The notes: a model not told the origin generated them from the sequence alone. 44,744 nt of DNA from Acanthaster planci (GCF_001949145.1 NW_019091383.1:1469790-1514533), one strand, 5' to 3'; shown: positions 30,801 through 41,874, counted from the stretch's first letter. Program-made: numbers and translations.

Positions 30801-33797
30801 ACTCATTTTGCACACACACAAGTCAGCGGAGGTGATTGTGTGAACTGGGACTTAGCCACATTTGAACCTTATTGTCAATTGGAGTATTGAACCTCAATGC
30901 CCATTTGGATTATTGAACCTCAGTGCCCATTTGGAGTTTAGAACCTCAGTGCCCATTTGGAGTTTAGAACCCCAGTGCCCATTTGGAGTTTAGAACCTCA
31001 GTGCCCATTTGGAGTTTAGAACCTCAGTGCCCATTTGGAGTTCAGAACCCCAGTGCCCATTTGGGAGTTTTGAACCTCAGTGCCCATTTGGATCATTGAA
31101 CCTCAATGCCCATTTGGAGTATTGAACCTCAGTGCCCATTTGCAGTTTAGACCCTCAGTGCCCATTTGGAGTTTTGAACCTCAGTGCCCATTTAGATTAT
31201 TGAACCTCAGTGCCCATTTGGAGTTTTGAACCTCAAAGCCCATTTGAGTATTGAACCTCAATGCCCATTTGGATTATGGAACCTCAAAGCCCATTTTGAG
31301 TATTGACCCTTTTAGTCAAATTGGATTGTTGAACCCCAACACCAAGTTGGATTATTGAACCTTATTGTCAAATGTCAATTCAGACTACAGGAATTTGGGA
31401 TCATTTAACCTTTATCTATTTTCAAACTACTGACTTGTCAGAACATTGAACCCCAGACCAATGAACTTTCTGACTAATGAACCTTTGGACTAACAAATCT
31501 TTGGAATCATAGTACTGAACCTCGGGACTATGGTAACCGTCAGGCCATCCACTCCATTTGTCACTGGTGATGGAGTACCAGTGAAGACAGTCCACTGACC
31601 AGGATGAGATAAAGGCCTCTTACTTTCTTGGATCATTCTTGAACGTCAGGCTTCCTGGGGGTAGCGTTGTTGGGCTCAGCGTGTTGTTGACTGCAACCGT
31701 AATCAGATTGGGTGCCATGTATTTCACGCCTTGGGTTATTTCCACTTCAAATGGTAGATGACCACCCTCATGGGTCATAACCTGAGCTCCATTCAGCCAC
31801 TGAAAACGAACCAAAACTGCTTCATTTGAAAACAAAGAAGGCATGACACCAATTGTGGGCCATGGGCCACCACAGTTCTTGTTGTTAAGGGTGTTAAAGT
31901 AGTTTTTCGCCAAGTTATCATGCACGGTAAGGCTGGTAAGCATACTCTATAAGTGGTCAGATAATGGGAATGGCCATCTTTAAAAATGATCACACTGATT
32001 TAGAGGAATAATCAGTTTCAAATAGATCTGACTCTCTCAGCATCCTTCTGTGTGGGTAGCAGTGAACCACTTTAGAGCGCCCAAGAAAGGTGAGACAGTA
32101 ACCGGTCACAAAATCCACCAGGCGGTTGAAGAGAATTTTGCACGATTGAGGGAAGTTGGGCTGAAGCACTACTTCTCTTCATGGGTCTGGATGACATTTG
32201 TGAGTAAGATAACAAGGAAATTTGAAGGGTTCCAGAAAGTTCCTGGCATGAATTACTAGGGAGTTAAGATTGACATATTCCAAATGGGACTCCCATTGAA
32301 ATTCTCAAATTGTAGAGAAAACTAACAGCACGCCCTTATGTCAAATCCACTCCATATTCAAGATGACCCCAAACTCACCACAACGGTGTTGTAATGAGCG
32401 CTGGCAAATCGGAGCACTACCCTAACATCAGGGTTTCTCCATCCAATCGGAGCAAAAAATTCCCGGTCGTACCACACCCATCCGACAAAGTCCCTTAGTG
32501 TTCTGTCCTGAGTCACGTCGTTGAAGCTGGAGGGCACAGGCATGTCAATCACAGGCCCTGTCTGTTTCAAAAAAAAAATAAACAAACAAAACATGACAAA
32601 ACAAAAGGTGTTTCGATATTAACGGCTTTTGAAACTTCTTGCATATCAAGAGAGATGTCAATGGACATTGCATATCCATACCTGCCAACCAAAAGTCAAA
32701 AATCCAAACACTCCTTTCAGGAGCTCACAGCAAAACAAGCAGCCATGCGAAGGAAGCTGTTTACATTTACATGTACAAACAAGTTAAGTACATGTATATG
32801 TAAAGGTGAGGCTAGAAGCCAGGCACTCCGTGCATAGATGTAAAACTCTCAAATGCATAGAAAACCCATTTACAGCACGGGCATGACGGACATACATTTT
32901 TTCACTACCTTCAAGCATGTGAAAGAACTCTTGTCGGCAAGCTGCCACAATAGTTTTGTAGATAGCGAGTTGAACCATAGATCTTACGGTCCTGAGTTCG
33001 ATTCCCTTTGAAACTGCTTTTTCCAATGCTGTTTTTCTTCACCAAATATGTTTTCAGTTGAAGGAAAAATGGTGCAGAGTGGGTCCGAGACACAAGAACC
33101 TGGTAAGTCATAAGTGTCTGTAAAAAGCACGACGATGAGATACATTGGGTATTCGTACATGGGCACTAGATTGGAGCCAGACAGGCTTATAGCCTCACCC
33201 GTATATGTAACAGCAGCCAGTTTGACAGCAAAAAGCACCCTCTTTTTCTGCAAATAGTGCCCTCTTTTGCCATGACATGAATTTTTAAGCCTTTGAAAAC
33301 TCAAAAATCGGAACGGTTGCGATTAAATGGGAGAAGTTGGGAGGTTTGCACACCAGGTGGTACTGTTCAAAAAAAAAAATGACAAGACAAGGGAGGTGGC
33401 CGTGATTGGCAGTCTAAAACACTGTGTAAGTGTTACAAAATAGGGACTCATTGATCTAACGACTGAACATAAGCTAATGATCAGTTCATGCGTATAACAG
33501 CCAACAGCAACCTGTCCATGAAATTGAGACTCCAAACTGTACCTCTGACAGATGCTGTAAATACCATTTTGCGCTGAAGCCTTCATTCCTCGATGGGGAG
33601 TTATCGGCACGGAACTTCCAGAGTCCGTTGAGTTCTTTGATCTCGCGGGTCTCCGATTCTCTTGGGTAGAGCATCGGCTTTGGGGGGATTCTGATCTGTG
33701 GTAGCTGGCTGTTCAGGAAGACACTGTTGTCTGTTATCATGGCCGAAGTCATCAACACAAAATAAGATCTCAAGACAGCTGCTTTGAAAGTCCACAT
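24880..33797 (-). CDS. GUSB: Beta-glucuronidase (GH2), lysosomal, 12 exons, complete
   Basis: GUSB removes terminal beta-D-glucuronic acid from glycosaminoglycans in the lysosome. Exons in order on the minus strand: 33797-33543, 32561-32379, 31799-31624, 30406-30264, 29843-29644, 28986-28846, 27816-27641, 26949-26800, 26369-26282, 26141-25965, 25867-25732, 24998-24880. Phases agree throughout and total 1944 nt, 647 residues, close to the human 651. A hydrophobic start ([20 protein letters not shown]) fits a signal peptide. A jelly-roll sugar-binding domain ([28 protein letters not shown]), an immunoglobulin-like domain and a TIM barrel ([26 protein letters not shown]) follow. Catalytic residues are present: acid/base Glu in SVANEP (about E462), Tyr in CLNTYFSWY (Y516) and nucleophile Glu in IIQSEYGAD (E552). 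N-glycosylation sequons (NNT, NNS, NFT, NTS, NKT) fit a lysosomal glycoprotein. No breaks are seen. Start: the first ATG of the exon with the signal peptide. Confidence 0.96.
27026..27144. mobile_element. 119-bp Harbinger-like MITE with TAA target duplication
   Basis: The segment starts GGCCGTGTCCGAA and ends TTCGGATGCAGCC, near-inverted termini of 13 bp, and is flanked by TAA on both sides (27023-27025 and 27145-27147). A 3-bp TAA duplication with GGC..-type termini is characteristic of the PIF/Harbinger superfamily. It lies in the GUSB intron between exons 7 and 8 and has no coding capacity. Confidence 0.65.
27317..27556 (+). mobile_element. Dispersed repeat, copy B (pairs with 11530-11840)
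   Basis: Shorter partner of the repeat at 11530-11840, in the same orientation on the plus strand (antisense to GUSB, in its intron 7). It begins CCTAACCCTTCC and ends near GGTTAGAGTTAAA. It lacks about 70 bp present in copy A around the CACTTTGATAAATGATGC segment. Confidence 0.65.
30862..31375. repeat. 26-bp minisatellite in GUSB intron 3
   Basis: About 16 clear tandem copies of a 26-bp unit, GAACCTCAGTGCCCATTTGG plus AGTTTA. Central copies (30925-31075) are nearly identical. Copies toward both ends diverge (AATGCCC, AAAGCCC, then AGTCAAATTGG) and further decayed GAACC words extend to about 31530. It lies between exons 4 and 3 of GUSB, and the 26-bp period, not a multiple of three, excludes a coding repeat. 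Confidence 0.93.
32940..33012 (+). repeat. tRNA-derived SINE-like fragment
   Basis: The stretch GTAGATAGCGAGTTGAACCA then ATAGATCTTACGGTCCTGAG and TTCGATTCCC resembles a decayed tRNA with a B-box (GAGTTCGATTCCC near 32994). It lies in GUSB intron 1. The acceptor stem is not convincing, so a SINE or pseudo-tRNA is more likely than a functional tRNA. Confidence 0.45.
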
Positions 33798-36166
33798 GGT
33801 GGCTAGTTTACTGCAACTAAAAACAAATTCTGAAATTAAACTTTTTCACCCAAGACAACAATAATGACAGTTTAAACACAACTCATACGAGTCTTGCATT
33901 TTAAGAAGGTTTTAAAAGTATTTCACTGCATGTGCAAACTACAAAATACTCTACGATCTGATGTCATAGCTGGGCCCATCACAGGTTCTTCATAAGCCAT
34001 CTCATCTTATAAACTGTGACAAAACCATTCTTCTGCCACTAGTAATCCTATTACTTATGACTGGTTTTGTGAAGGGACTTGTCATGGACTTGACTACAAT
34101 GAAGTATTTGATTTTCAATATGAGCAGAATGTGTAAAGATTACTCCTTGAATTATGGGGTGTCGACAGGACACCACTATTAACAGGGAGATATAAATGTA
34201 GTAGGCTTGGGTAACTAGCCTTAACAGTAATCATACTAGGAAAGTACCAAATTTCCCAGTGTTGAGAGCATTGGGGCTGAAGTAAAACATATAAGATATA
34301 GTAGAGTCCCCAAAGTGGTGCACTTCGACATTTACTTATCTTTCCTCCCACAGCATTGCCAAACCTCTTTTTTAAAAACTGAAAAACTCATTTGGTTAAA
34401 ACTGGTACTATTGCCTTCATGATACCTGGTGTTGAACATCTGTGAACAAGTTCAGTGTCATGAAATTTATTCTGAAATTCAAACTGTTGGCGTCCGGAAA
34501 TTGGGTTCAAATTCAGCAACGTGCTCCGTAACATGGCGCACTTGAAAAGAATCTCCGAAGATCCCACATAAACATTTACAGAATCCTTTGAATGTGAGAG
34601 ATTCAAATACCCATCCACTAGTTTGTCAGAAAATTCTTTTCCTATTTTGGGGCACATTTAAAATAGTTTATTGCGCACGTTGGAAAACAATAAGATAATT
34701 GGGCGAAAATAAAATTTGATCTGAAATTTGTAGCACCTAAATTGAGATTTATGAATCAGAATATTACAAGGTTGATGACACTTCACTTAGGCCTACTGTG
34801 TAATTTGAGCCAGAAATGATTTTTGTTAAAACACAAGAAACAAAAAATGAAATTGTGCCACATAAGGGGTAACACCAATGCACCGCGTGGCCAAGTTAGG
34901 ATACATCAACAATAGAGATTGAATATCAGAACCATGATGATGATACAGATATGACAGAAGGTGGAACAGAGTTTGCACTGCACAGCTCACAGTAGGCCTT
35001 ATAAGCCCCTTGGGACTATTGAAATCCTGCATAACCTTTTTGGGTTCAGCATGGTTAGGGTTAAACTAAAGTATTGAGCTAAGGGTAAGACATAGGCCTG
35101 TATTACTAGACGGTCATAACAAACTTGACTAGTCCTGAAAGTGAGAACTGTTGTGTTTACAACCCATCAATGACTTCATACTCATTCATGTCAGTCAACA
35201 ACGGGCGTAACCTGACTGAAAACACCTGCGTTGGCAACCACGAACGTAGAACAGGCGAAATGGGTCTTGGGAACCGGCCTTTAATCTCCGAATCTCTCTC
35301 CCCGTGATCTGTCAACACCACACGCCCCCCTCCTCGTAGAGCGGAACATACGGAACCAGTACATGTATTGCAAACGGTCAAATTCCATATTTGGGTTTAG
35401 GTCTGTATTCGCTGGTACGTCGTCATGCTTTGGGCTTACACGTACTTAGGTGTTGACAACCAATGAAGTATCGCTGTGATACCCAATTGAAATTAGTTCC
35501 GAAACTGAGGACCAAAGATTGTATACTGTCGCTAGCGCCGCAAGTACATGTAAGTTACTGAAAGAGAAATATATACTGTAGGCCTAGCTTGAGTAAAACG
35601 TAAACTCGACAGCATTAGACTGAAGTCATGGAAGTTCCCGTTACTTAAGCCTGCTTAGCTTGGCCTAACGTTAGGCGTACTTGAGTTCGGCATGTTCGAG
35701 TCTACTCACTACTACTCCGTGTGACTCGGAGTTCTGCAACTTGCAAGTAACTTTCATGCCTATCACAATAGGCCAAGGCCCAAATGATCTGGGCCTAGGT
35801 GCGTTATTAAGCTTAAAGGCGGAGATGGAGGGCAGGGGCTGGAGCTTTGAAGTATTTGTATCACTAGGAGTCAGGTTCAAGTTAGTCTGAGTAAATGGGA
35901 CTCCACAAATTGCGTCTTTCAACATTTGGCGCTGACAACACTGACCATGTCCAAACGTTAAAAGAGGTGATTCATTATTCATATATATAGAGTCCTTACT
36001 CTGACTTGGTTTTTAATATCACAAATGCCACTTGGGAATTTCGCATAATAATAGTGTGAAGGTATTGTGGGAATGCAAAACAATCTGGTAACAAAACCTT
36101 CTTCATTTTCATATCACTTAAGCAATAGACAATTTGCAATGAGGTCTATGCAGATATGGAAGAATT

Positions 36167-36642
36167 GGGGCCGAGTCAATTCAAATAATTCACTATTTGA
36201 TTATTTGACCTTCAATTCAATCAAATATCTGAATATTCAGTTGTACCGACCGGCAGATTGTTGATGAACAAACCATATATACAAAATCAGTTGCAATAAC
36301 GCACAGTTGTACATTATAATCAAATAGCTTCTCACATCTAGGAGTATTTCCAGCCAAGATTTAGGAAGATTTAAGAGATGAACAATATTTGTTGCCCTGT
36401 TGAAAATTTCTATTCCTTTGAAATTGTTTAAAGGAAAATTTACTTTTTGAATCGTAAGATTTATGTCGCTTTTCATTTGAATCTGCTTGAAACAAGTCTC
36501 CATAGTGCAATTTTTCTCATTTAGAACAACAAAAAATTTTCCTACCTTTTCATGAATTTTGCATTTGAATATTCAAATTTGGAAAATAATATTCAAATAT
36601 TCGATAATCCATTGAATATTCTGTTATTCGGCACAGCCCTAG
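36167..36642. mobile_element. Probable hAT-like non-autonomous remnant
   Basis: The right end, read on the minus strand, is CCTAGGGCTGTGCCGAATAA followed by GAATATTC words, a well-known hAT-type terminus. The left end (GGGGCCGAGTCAATTCAAAT) is a diverged inverted counterpart. The interior is AT-rich with many GAATATTC and AAATATTC words and no transposase frame. Boundaries are approximate. Confidence 0.45.
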
Positions 36643-37377
36643 GAAGAATGGCCCATGGCGCTGGGAAATTTGTAAATGATGCCATGAACATTCCTAGGAG
36701 AAAAAACTAGTTACATGTACATTGTAAGTCCCACAAAGTCCTGTTTCGATTTGGTGTGACACACAACAGGACTGAATGGAAGGTAATCAACTTTGATATT
36801 GGGCTTGATCTGTCAAATCCAAGTCTCCACGCATCATTCTTTGATCCATTAATATTTGTTGCACAGTTTGTCCAGAAGTCTTCCATCAGCCAATCACGTT
36901 TACTTTCTTTTTCACGGTTGAGGAAGATTGTTTCAAGAAAGAGCAGTGACGTTGAAAATTTCATACAGGATTGACGAATTGTGCAGAGTGATCATGGGGT
37001 TTGTGCCCAACATGTAGATTGTTGTCCATGTGGATTTTGCACATACATTCTTTATATACAGGGCACGGTAATAGAGAAGAAATTTTTTCAATCCTAGAAT
37101 TCGATTTTCCGTGCAAAAAATTTGTTATAGAATTTCATTCAGGTCACGTCACATTTACCTCAACAGTATGGGCAAAATGATGTAGATTTTATTTTGCAAG
37201 GGCCACAGAGAAAAAAGACATCATTACATTTGCAGAAAAATGAATTTCCTGGTTAAGACTTGAAGGTTTTCATGGTGAAAGAAACTAGATGAGTAAAATG
37301 ATTGCCGTTATATATGTACCATATATCAATCTCTTTCTTGAGTATGTGTGGTTCTGAGAAGAACCGGGGAATAACTC

Positions 37378-37411
37378 GACGTTTCGAACAATGTACTCTT
37401 TCCGTCTTCAG
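37378..37411 (-). ncRNA. Hammerhead-ribozyme-like core, left arm
   Basis: On the minus strand, CTGAAGA (37411-37405) is followed by a 19-nt segment with weak GGAA..TTC pairing and then an intact GAAACGTC (37385-37378). The conserved core bases are complete but helix II has a mismatch and wobble pairs, so cleavage activity is doubtful. Confidence 0.45.
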
Positions 37412-37582
37412 GAGACTGCAGGAGACTGCAGGATTCTGACTGGAAGTGGAGCTTATATGGTGTAGAGAGGGATCTAGATGTAGGGATTAGCTCGGTGAGG
37501 CGTTAAGGTAGGAACAGTGAAGGCGAGAACAATGGATGCTGCACCATGTATTCTCCACTCCCAGTGACAATCCTGTAGTCTC

Positions 37583-37616
37583 CTGAAGATGGACAGAGTA
37601 CACTGTTCGGAACGTC
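37583..37616 (+). ncRNA. Hammerhead-ribozyme-like core, right arm
   Basis: On the plus strand, CTGAAGA (37583-37589) is followed by a good 6-bp helix II (GGACAG / CTGTTC, loop AGTACA) and then GGAACGTC (37609-37616). The helix is sound, but the invariant GAAA is changed to GGAA, which should impair cleavage. It is complementary in defect to the left arm. Confidence 0.45.
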
Positions 37617-37766
37617 GATTTATTCCCAGGTTCTTCTAAGAACCACACATACTCAAGAAAGAGATTGATCCATGAATTTCCTGGTTGTTTGGAATTTGAA
37701 GACATGATGTTGTCAGCAAATCAATTTGTTCAATTTTTTTTCTTCCAGGTATCTGTTTAGTTGAGA

Positions 37767-40700
37767 ATGGATGCCCCTGAAGATTCACCGCCTGATAAAA
37801 GTGATATTCAGTGCATCACTGTTACAGTCAGGTGTGGTGGAAGTAACGTCATAGACAGTCTAATAATGCCAGGATGTGACCATTGGTGGAGGTCCCAACT
37901 GTTCGTCCTCTCAACTGAGAGCAAGGCTCACACTCAAGAAGTGAAGCATTTATGGAACATGACAACCAATTCCTTCAAGGTACCAAAATTGGCAGAGTCA
38001 CAAGGAACAATCAGTTTGGCAGACACAGACTCCAAAGCAGATCCTGAAGAGAATGATGATGGGACTTGTGCAAGTCTAACACTTAACGTGGCTATGGACC
38101 CAATGCTAGCATCCTGTCTTACAATGGAGTTACGGAGATCAAGAAGTTTTGCATCCTCTTTCCGATGCTATCTGCTGACCAGAATACACTCACGAGCAGC
38201 TGCTGACAATGGAGGATTCCAGATACAAAGGAGAAAGGAACAAGACTATGGTTTGGCCTCAGACGACGAGTGCTGTGTATGTAGGCATTTATACCTGGGA
38301 TTATGGCTGAGCAGAACCAGAAAGTATTTCCAGATGGAGCCTGATATCAGATGGTAATTTTTCAGAACTGTTGTCCCCTCATACTTCGTTTCCATTTATG
38401 TTATCCTAGTATGGCCCGATCCAGTTAGCCCCGCCCACTTTATAAGTAGGCAATCAACATGTGCTTCTCTCTTATGTCACACTGCACATAGCAGCTTCAG
38501 ATGTCAAACAAACTTTTGTGCCTGTATGCTAGACATAGATTATGTAAATCATCTCTGTGATTGGATGAGAGACCATGGGTGGGGCTTAATGGATGGGTGT
38601 ATCAGTGACAGTGCTGTGATATAATGCAAGAGGGTGGTCCAAGTCCATGTACAATTTGCTTGGCTAAATCAAGTTTTCAGAGCAACGACTGTGACGTTTC
38701 TCTTCATCACCGGTGATGGGATGCTTCAAGTAAGGGCAAATACAGGAAGGACTGGTTATTTTTAAACAGTAAGGGTGACGTACCCAAAGTCTTCATGGAT
38801 GAAACGGAGGTAGAAGGCCCACAGGAGACCTTTGTTCAATCCTTAACCACTTCCTGCCGGGGAGCCCGGTGTCGGGCATGTAGGCTTTATACACAAAACT
38901 GGGGAGCCCGAAACCGGACAAAAGAGCTAGGCCTAATAACAAAAGACCGTACTCAGAACAAAAGACCGAGCTGCTGGGAATTGTTAACATTTTTTCAGTT
39001 GTCAGAGGAGGAAATCTGTCATTGTTTTGAAAGATTATACCATTGTTTGTGGCATTCAGAGCAAGGGGATTACCACCGGGGACAAAAGCGCTCCAGTGAT
39101 GAGCGGTACAATACCGCTGCTTGCAAATCTGGCTCCTATTGAAAAGACGCCAGCTACGCACTGTACCAGTTTCGGGAACAAAAGAAACTTATGTGACACT
39201 GTACAATCAGGGCACTTTTTACAAGGCGGCAGGCCTGGCTGACCAACTCATCAATAGATGTCTGTCAGATTAGAGTAGCCACCAGACAGTCGTTCGTGTG
39301 AGTGTACGTGTAAACATCCAGTAAATGAAATTATGATTTTTAAAAAAAGTTGAAAACAGAAAATCTTGAAAATATCCCGGTTATACATCATGCAACTTCA
39401 AATTCCACCCGGCAGCAAGTGGTTAACGTCTTGAATGAGCTGAGAATTGTCAGCTTCCTTCCAGCCAGTACACTGCATTGGCCCCCACCCTACTTGATTG
39501 ATTGTGAACCTTGGAAGACCTGAAAGTTTGTAGTCTTCTATTATAGCATTTTCCTAGATATGGAGGCATGTCATGGTAGAAAAAAAAAAATCAATTCTGA
39601 ACGCTCACCATCATTCGTTTCATCAGTTTCTTAGCTTCTTCTGCACGTTTCCGTTCTATCACAGTACTGTATGGAGCTTTCGGATTCTTTCATTAATTCT
39701 TGCAGGAGTGATCGGATGTTGCCTCAATGGATCAGGCGAGTGCAGATGGAGGAAGCCTTCTCGTGGCTGTCCACTCTGGGCGGAGCTTACTCCTCGTTGG
39801 GCGACAATATGTATAACTGTGTAAGTAACTGCTATCTGTGGGTGGAGCTTTCTCCTTGATGTAGGGATAGAGTGTATCTCAGTATGTTGGCTGTATAGTG
39901 TGGATAAATCTACTTCGCCCTATCCCCCTTGAGCAGAAGCACTCTCTCATCGGGTGAAAAGTGCCGTGTTGGTTGGGAGTGCTCATTTTGTTGGTAGGGA
40001 TGCGACTGTAATACATCAATTCATAGTAGCTTGTGAACAGTGAAGTGCAGTTTCTACCACAGGAGCCTGTGTTGCTAGGGAAATTGCGCCCTCTCTTGGC
40101 CAAGCTCAAGGCTCATAGGACATTCTGTATTACTAAATAGCTGTCCACGCTTGGTAGAGCACAGTTACTTTCAAATCCCTTTGAAATGTGTGAAAATTGA
40201 AAGGAATTTGGCCTCTTCTTAAGTATAATTGACTCATTTTTACCCCTTTGAAGGCTCTGGAGGCTGGCAGGGTGGCTCTCCGACAGTTGTATCTAGCGGA
40301 ATGCCTAGGAGATGCCATGCTGAGGTCTCGCTGCCTGCTGTACATTGCATTGAGTCTCATGCAAAGGGGCAAGTTGGCCAAAGCAAAGAGTCTGGTTAGG
40401 TAAGAATTGGAAGATCGATTGGTTTCATTCCTTGAATGGCATGTTTCACGAGAGAGGGCACTTTGTTGCCTAGTAAGCATACCCTTGGGGGTCGACACAC
40501 TGTGAGTGTGCACTCATTAATTCCAGTGTGATGCCGAGTTTTTGAGATTTCAGATTGTGCATGCTGTATTTGGTACCCATGGAGTCAGTCCCTCGTCGGC
40601 ACAGCATATCCTATTGTTAACAGTGAGGGGGTACTTGTGGATAGCGCCTGGGATTCCAAGATCCATTCCATTTTTCTAGTCAGGGAAAACCCAGGCGATT

Positions 40701-41183
40701 TGGAAAAAAGTCCCTCAAATCAGGGAAAAAGCAGGGAATATTGTTTGTCCAGTGGTCAAACTTTCTCGCCTCGTGTCCATACCAAACAGCAAATCCGCTG
40801 GATGATTGCATGGCTATGGTGGCTTTGTGGTATAGCTTAGTGCACTTGTCGTAAATACTTCTTTCTCTCTGTATCAATTTAGCTGTGGTGCACCTGTAAC
40901 GTAACTCCTACAGTGTACACCATCAGACTACGCCAAAATAATGATCCTAGAATTGTTAACTTTCATCAGCAAAAAATCAGGGAATTTTGTTCTCGTGAAA
41001 TGCTGTGAACCCTGCTTGAGCACTGAGTGTGTTGGGTTTACATACGAAATAATTTCTTTGCGCAGACAACAGTACAAGTTTGCTACTGCCAAGACGGAGT
41101 ATGTGGACACCAGACTAGTCTGCATGTGTCAAGGCATTTGGCACCACCTGCGACACCACTACGCCAAGAGGAAGGAGACATGA
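37767..41183 (+). CDS. Unnamed conserved-looking protein, 4 coding exons, about 321 residues
   Basis: Coding exons 37767-38353 (preceded by an acceptor at 37747-37748, so a 5' non-coding exon exists), 39706-39820, 40254-40399 and 41066-41183. Junction phases fit and total 966 nt. The first in-frame ATG of the exon is taken as start. The N-terminal half (residues 1-150) is polar, with an acidic patch (DPEENDD). From about residue 176 it reads CCVCRHLYLGLWLSRTRKYF, then an all-helical C-terminal half: MEEAFSWLSTLGGAYSSLGD, LYIALSLMQRGKLAKAKSLV and CQGIWHHLRHHYAKRKET. The Leu/Ala spacing resembles a TPR-like helical repeat. No signal peptide, transmembrane segment or catalytic motif is visible. 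I believe it belongs to an uncharacterised metazoan family but cannot name it. An AATAAA at 41389-41394, about 205 bp past the stop, supports the gene end. Confidence 0.82.
38843..39426 (+). mobile_element. TTAA-flanked non-autonomous element, copy 2 (piggyBac-like MITE)
   Basis: Element of 584 bp starting TTAACCACTTCCTGCCGGGG and ending CCCGGCAGCAAGTGGTTAA, so both ends carry TTAA and inverted termini. It is collinear along its length with the reverse complement of 7830-8409. It lies in the first coding intron of the unnamed gene. No transposase frame; two frames of 115-122 codons within it are not conserved in the other copy. Confidence 0.78.
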
Positions 41184-41388
41184 CACTGATTCAAAAGTCA
41201 GCGCCATCAGGGTATCATATGCATTGAAGTTTGAGTGCTCCAAACACTTTCTCGATGCAATGCGTGTATTGTCAGAACTCAGAGGCTTAAAATTTACACC
41301 ACAAAGGGGGGCACAAATCAGGAAGGATTCCAGCAAGCTGGAATGCACTTTTGTTTTGTGTTGGCGAGGCAAACCCAAGCTGAATGAA

Positions 41389-41394
41389 AATAAA
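41389..41394 (+). terminator. Poly(A) signal AATAAA of the 4-exon gene
   Basis: Canonical AATAAA about 205 bp downstream of the stop codon at 41181-41183, in an otherwise non-coding stretch, at an ordinary distance for a 3' untranslated region. Confidence 0.55.
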
Positions 41395-41636
41395 GTACAA
41401 TGAAGATGCTCATCTCAGCATACATTCTAATAGTTTAATAACAATTTCTATCGATTTTTGCACACTAAGTGTATGTATTTATTAAGCAAAATGCTTCTAG
41501 TTCCATTTTTATTACTGTTTCACCATTTCCATGAAAGCCAGATCAAAACCAGGTTTTCAGTATTAAAGACTGACTGTTGTTCTGTTTCTGTTCATGTTGT
41601 GATAAAAGAAAAGGTAACATTTGTTAACATGGGCGA

Positions 41637-41790
41637 TTCACAATAGTGCGCCTCCAAGAGTTTGCAACGCATTGGCCAATCACAACGCTCAAAATTTGTC
41701 AACCCTTTTCAAATGAACATTGGGTGGACAAATTTCTCGCACTGTGATTGGCCAACGCATTGCAAACTCTTGGAGGCGCACTATTGTGAA
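41637..41790. mobile_element. 154-bp fold-back MITE
   Basis: Terminal inverted repeats of about 50 bp: left arm TTCACAATAGTGCGCCTCCA (41637) continuing through AGAGTTTGCAACGCATTGGC; right arm is the reverse complement with only a few mismatches, ending GCGCACTATTGTGAA (41790). The loop is about 50 bp. RNA from it would form a long hairpin. No coding capacity; I could not identify a target-site duplication. Confidence 0.85.
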
Positions 41791-41874
41791 ACGGCTGTAT
41801 TAAACGAAGAGCCACAGCTAACCAATATCAAGCCGTTCATTTTTGTAAAATGAAGGGCTGGTTGTGAACTTGGA

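Larger units (their letters stand above)
37325..37669. mobile_element. Penelope-like fold-back with two hammerhead-ribozyme-like cores
   Basis: A near-palindrome of 345 bp. The left arm begins ATCAATCTCTTTCTTGAGTA and the right arm ends with its reverse complement; similarity continues for about 125 bp per arm (GAGTATGTGTGGTTCT, GACGTTTCGAACA, CTTCAGGAGACT). Reading outward, each arm carries CTGAAGA, a stem-forming segment and GAAACGTC or GGAACGTC: minus strand 37411-37378, plus strand 37583-37616. This matches the minimal type I hammerhead core reported in Penelope-like retroelement LTRs. No reverse transcriptase is present, so it is a rearranged remnant. Confidence 0.6.
33798..37748. other. 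GUSB / unnamed-gene divergent intergenic region
   Basis: About 4 kb between the GUSB start codon and the first coding exon of the plus-strand gene. It should hold both promoters and any 5' non-coding exon of the downstream gene, since that coding exon begins at an acceptor (37747-37748). I see no TATA or other assignable site. It contains a probable hAT-like remnant (36167-36642) and the Penelope-like fold-back (37325-37669). Scattered frames of 60-100 codons look like chance. Confidence 0.5.

Noticed and set aside
30840-31380. Regular short repeats as a CRISPR-like array
   Set aside because: Units are directly adjacent without unique spacers, in a eukaryotic intron; this is a minisatellite.
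32940-33012. Functional tRNA gene
   Set aside because: B-box-like T arm is visible, but no convincing acceptor stem or full cloverleaf; a SINE or pseudo-tRNA is more likely.
38795-39161. Frames of 115-122 codons as an extra exon or nested gene
   Set aside because: They fall wholly within or on the edge of the TTAA transposon copy and are not maintained in the other copy.
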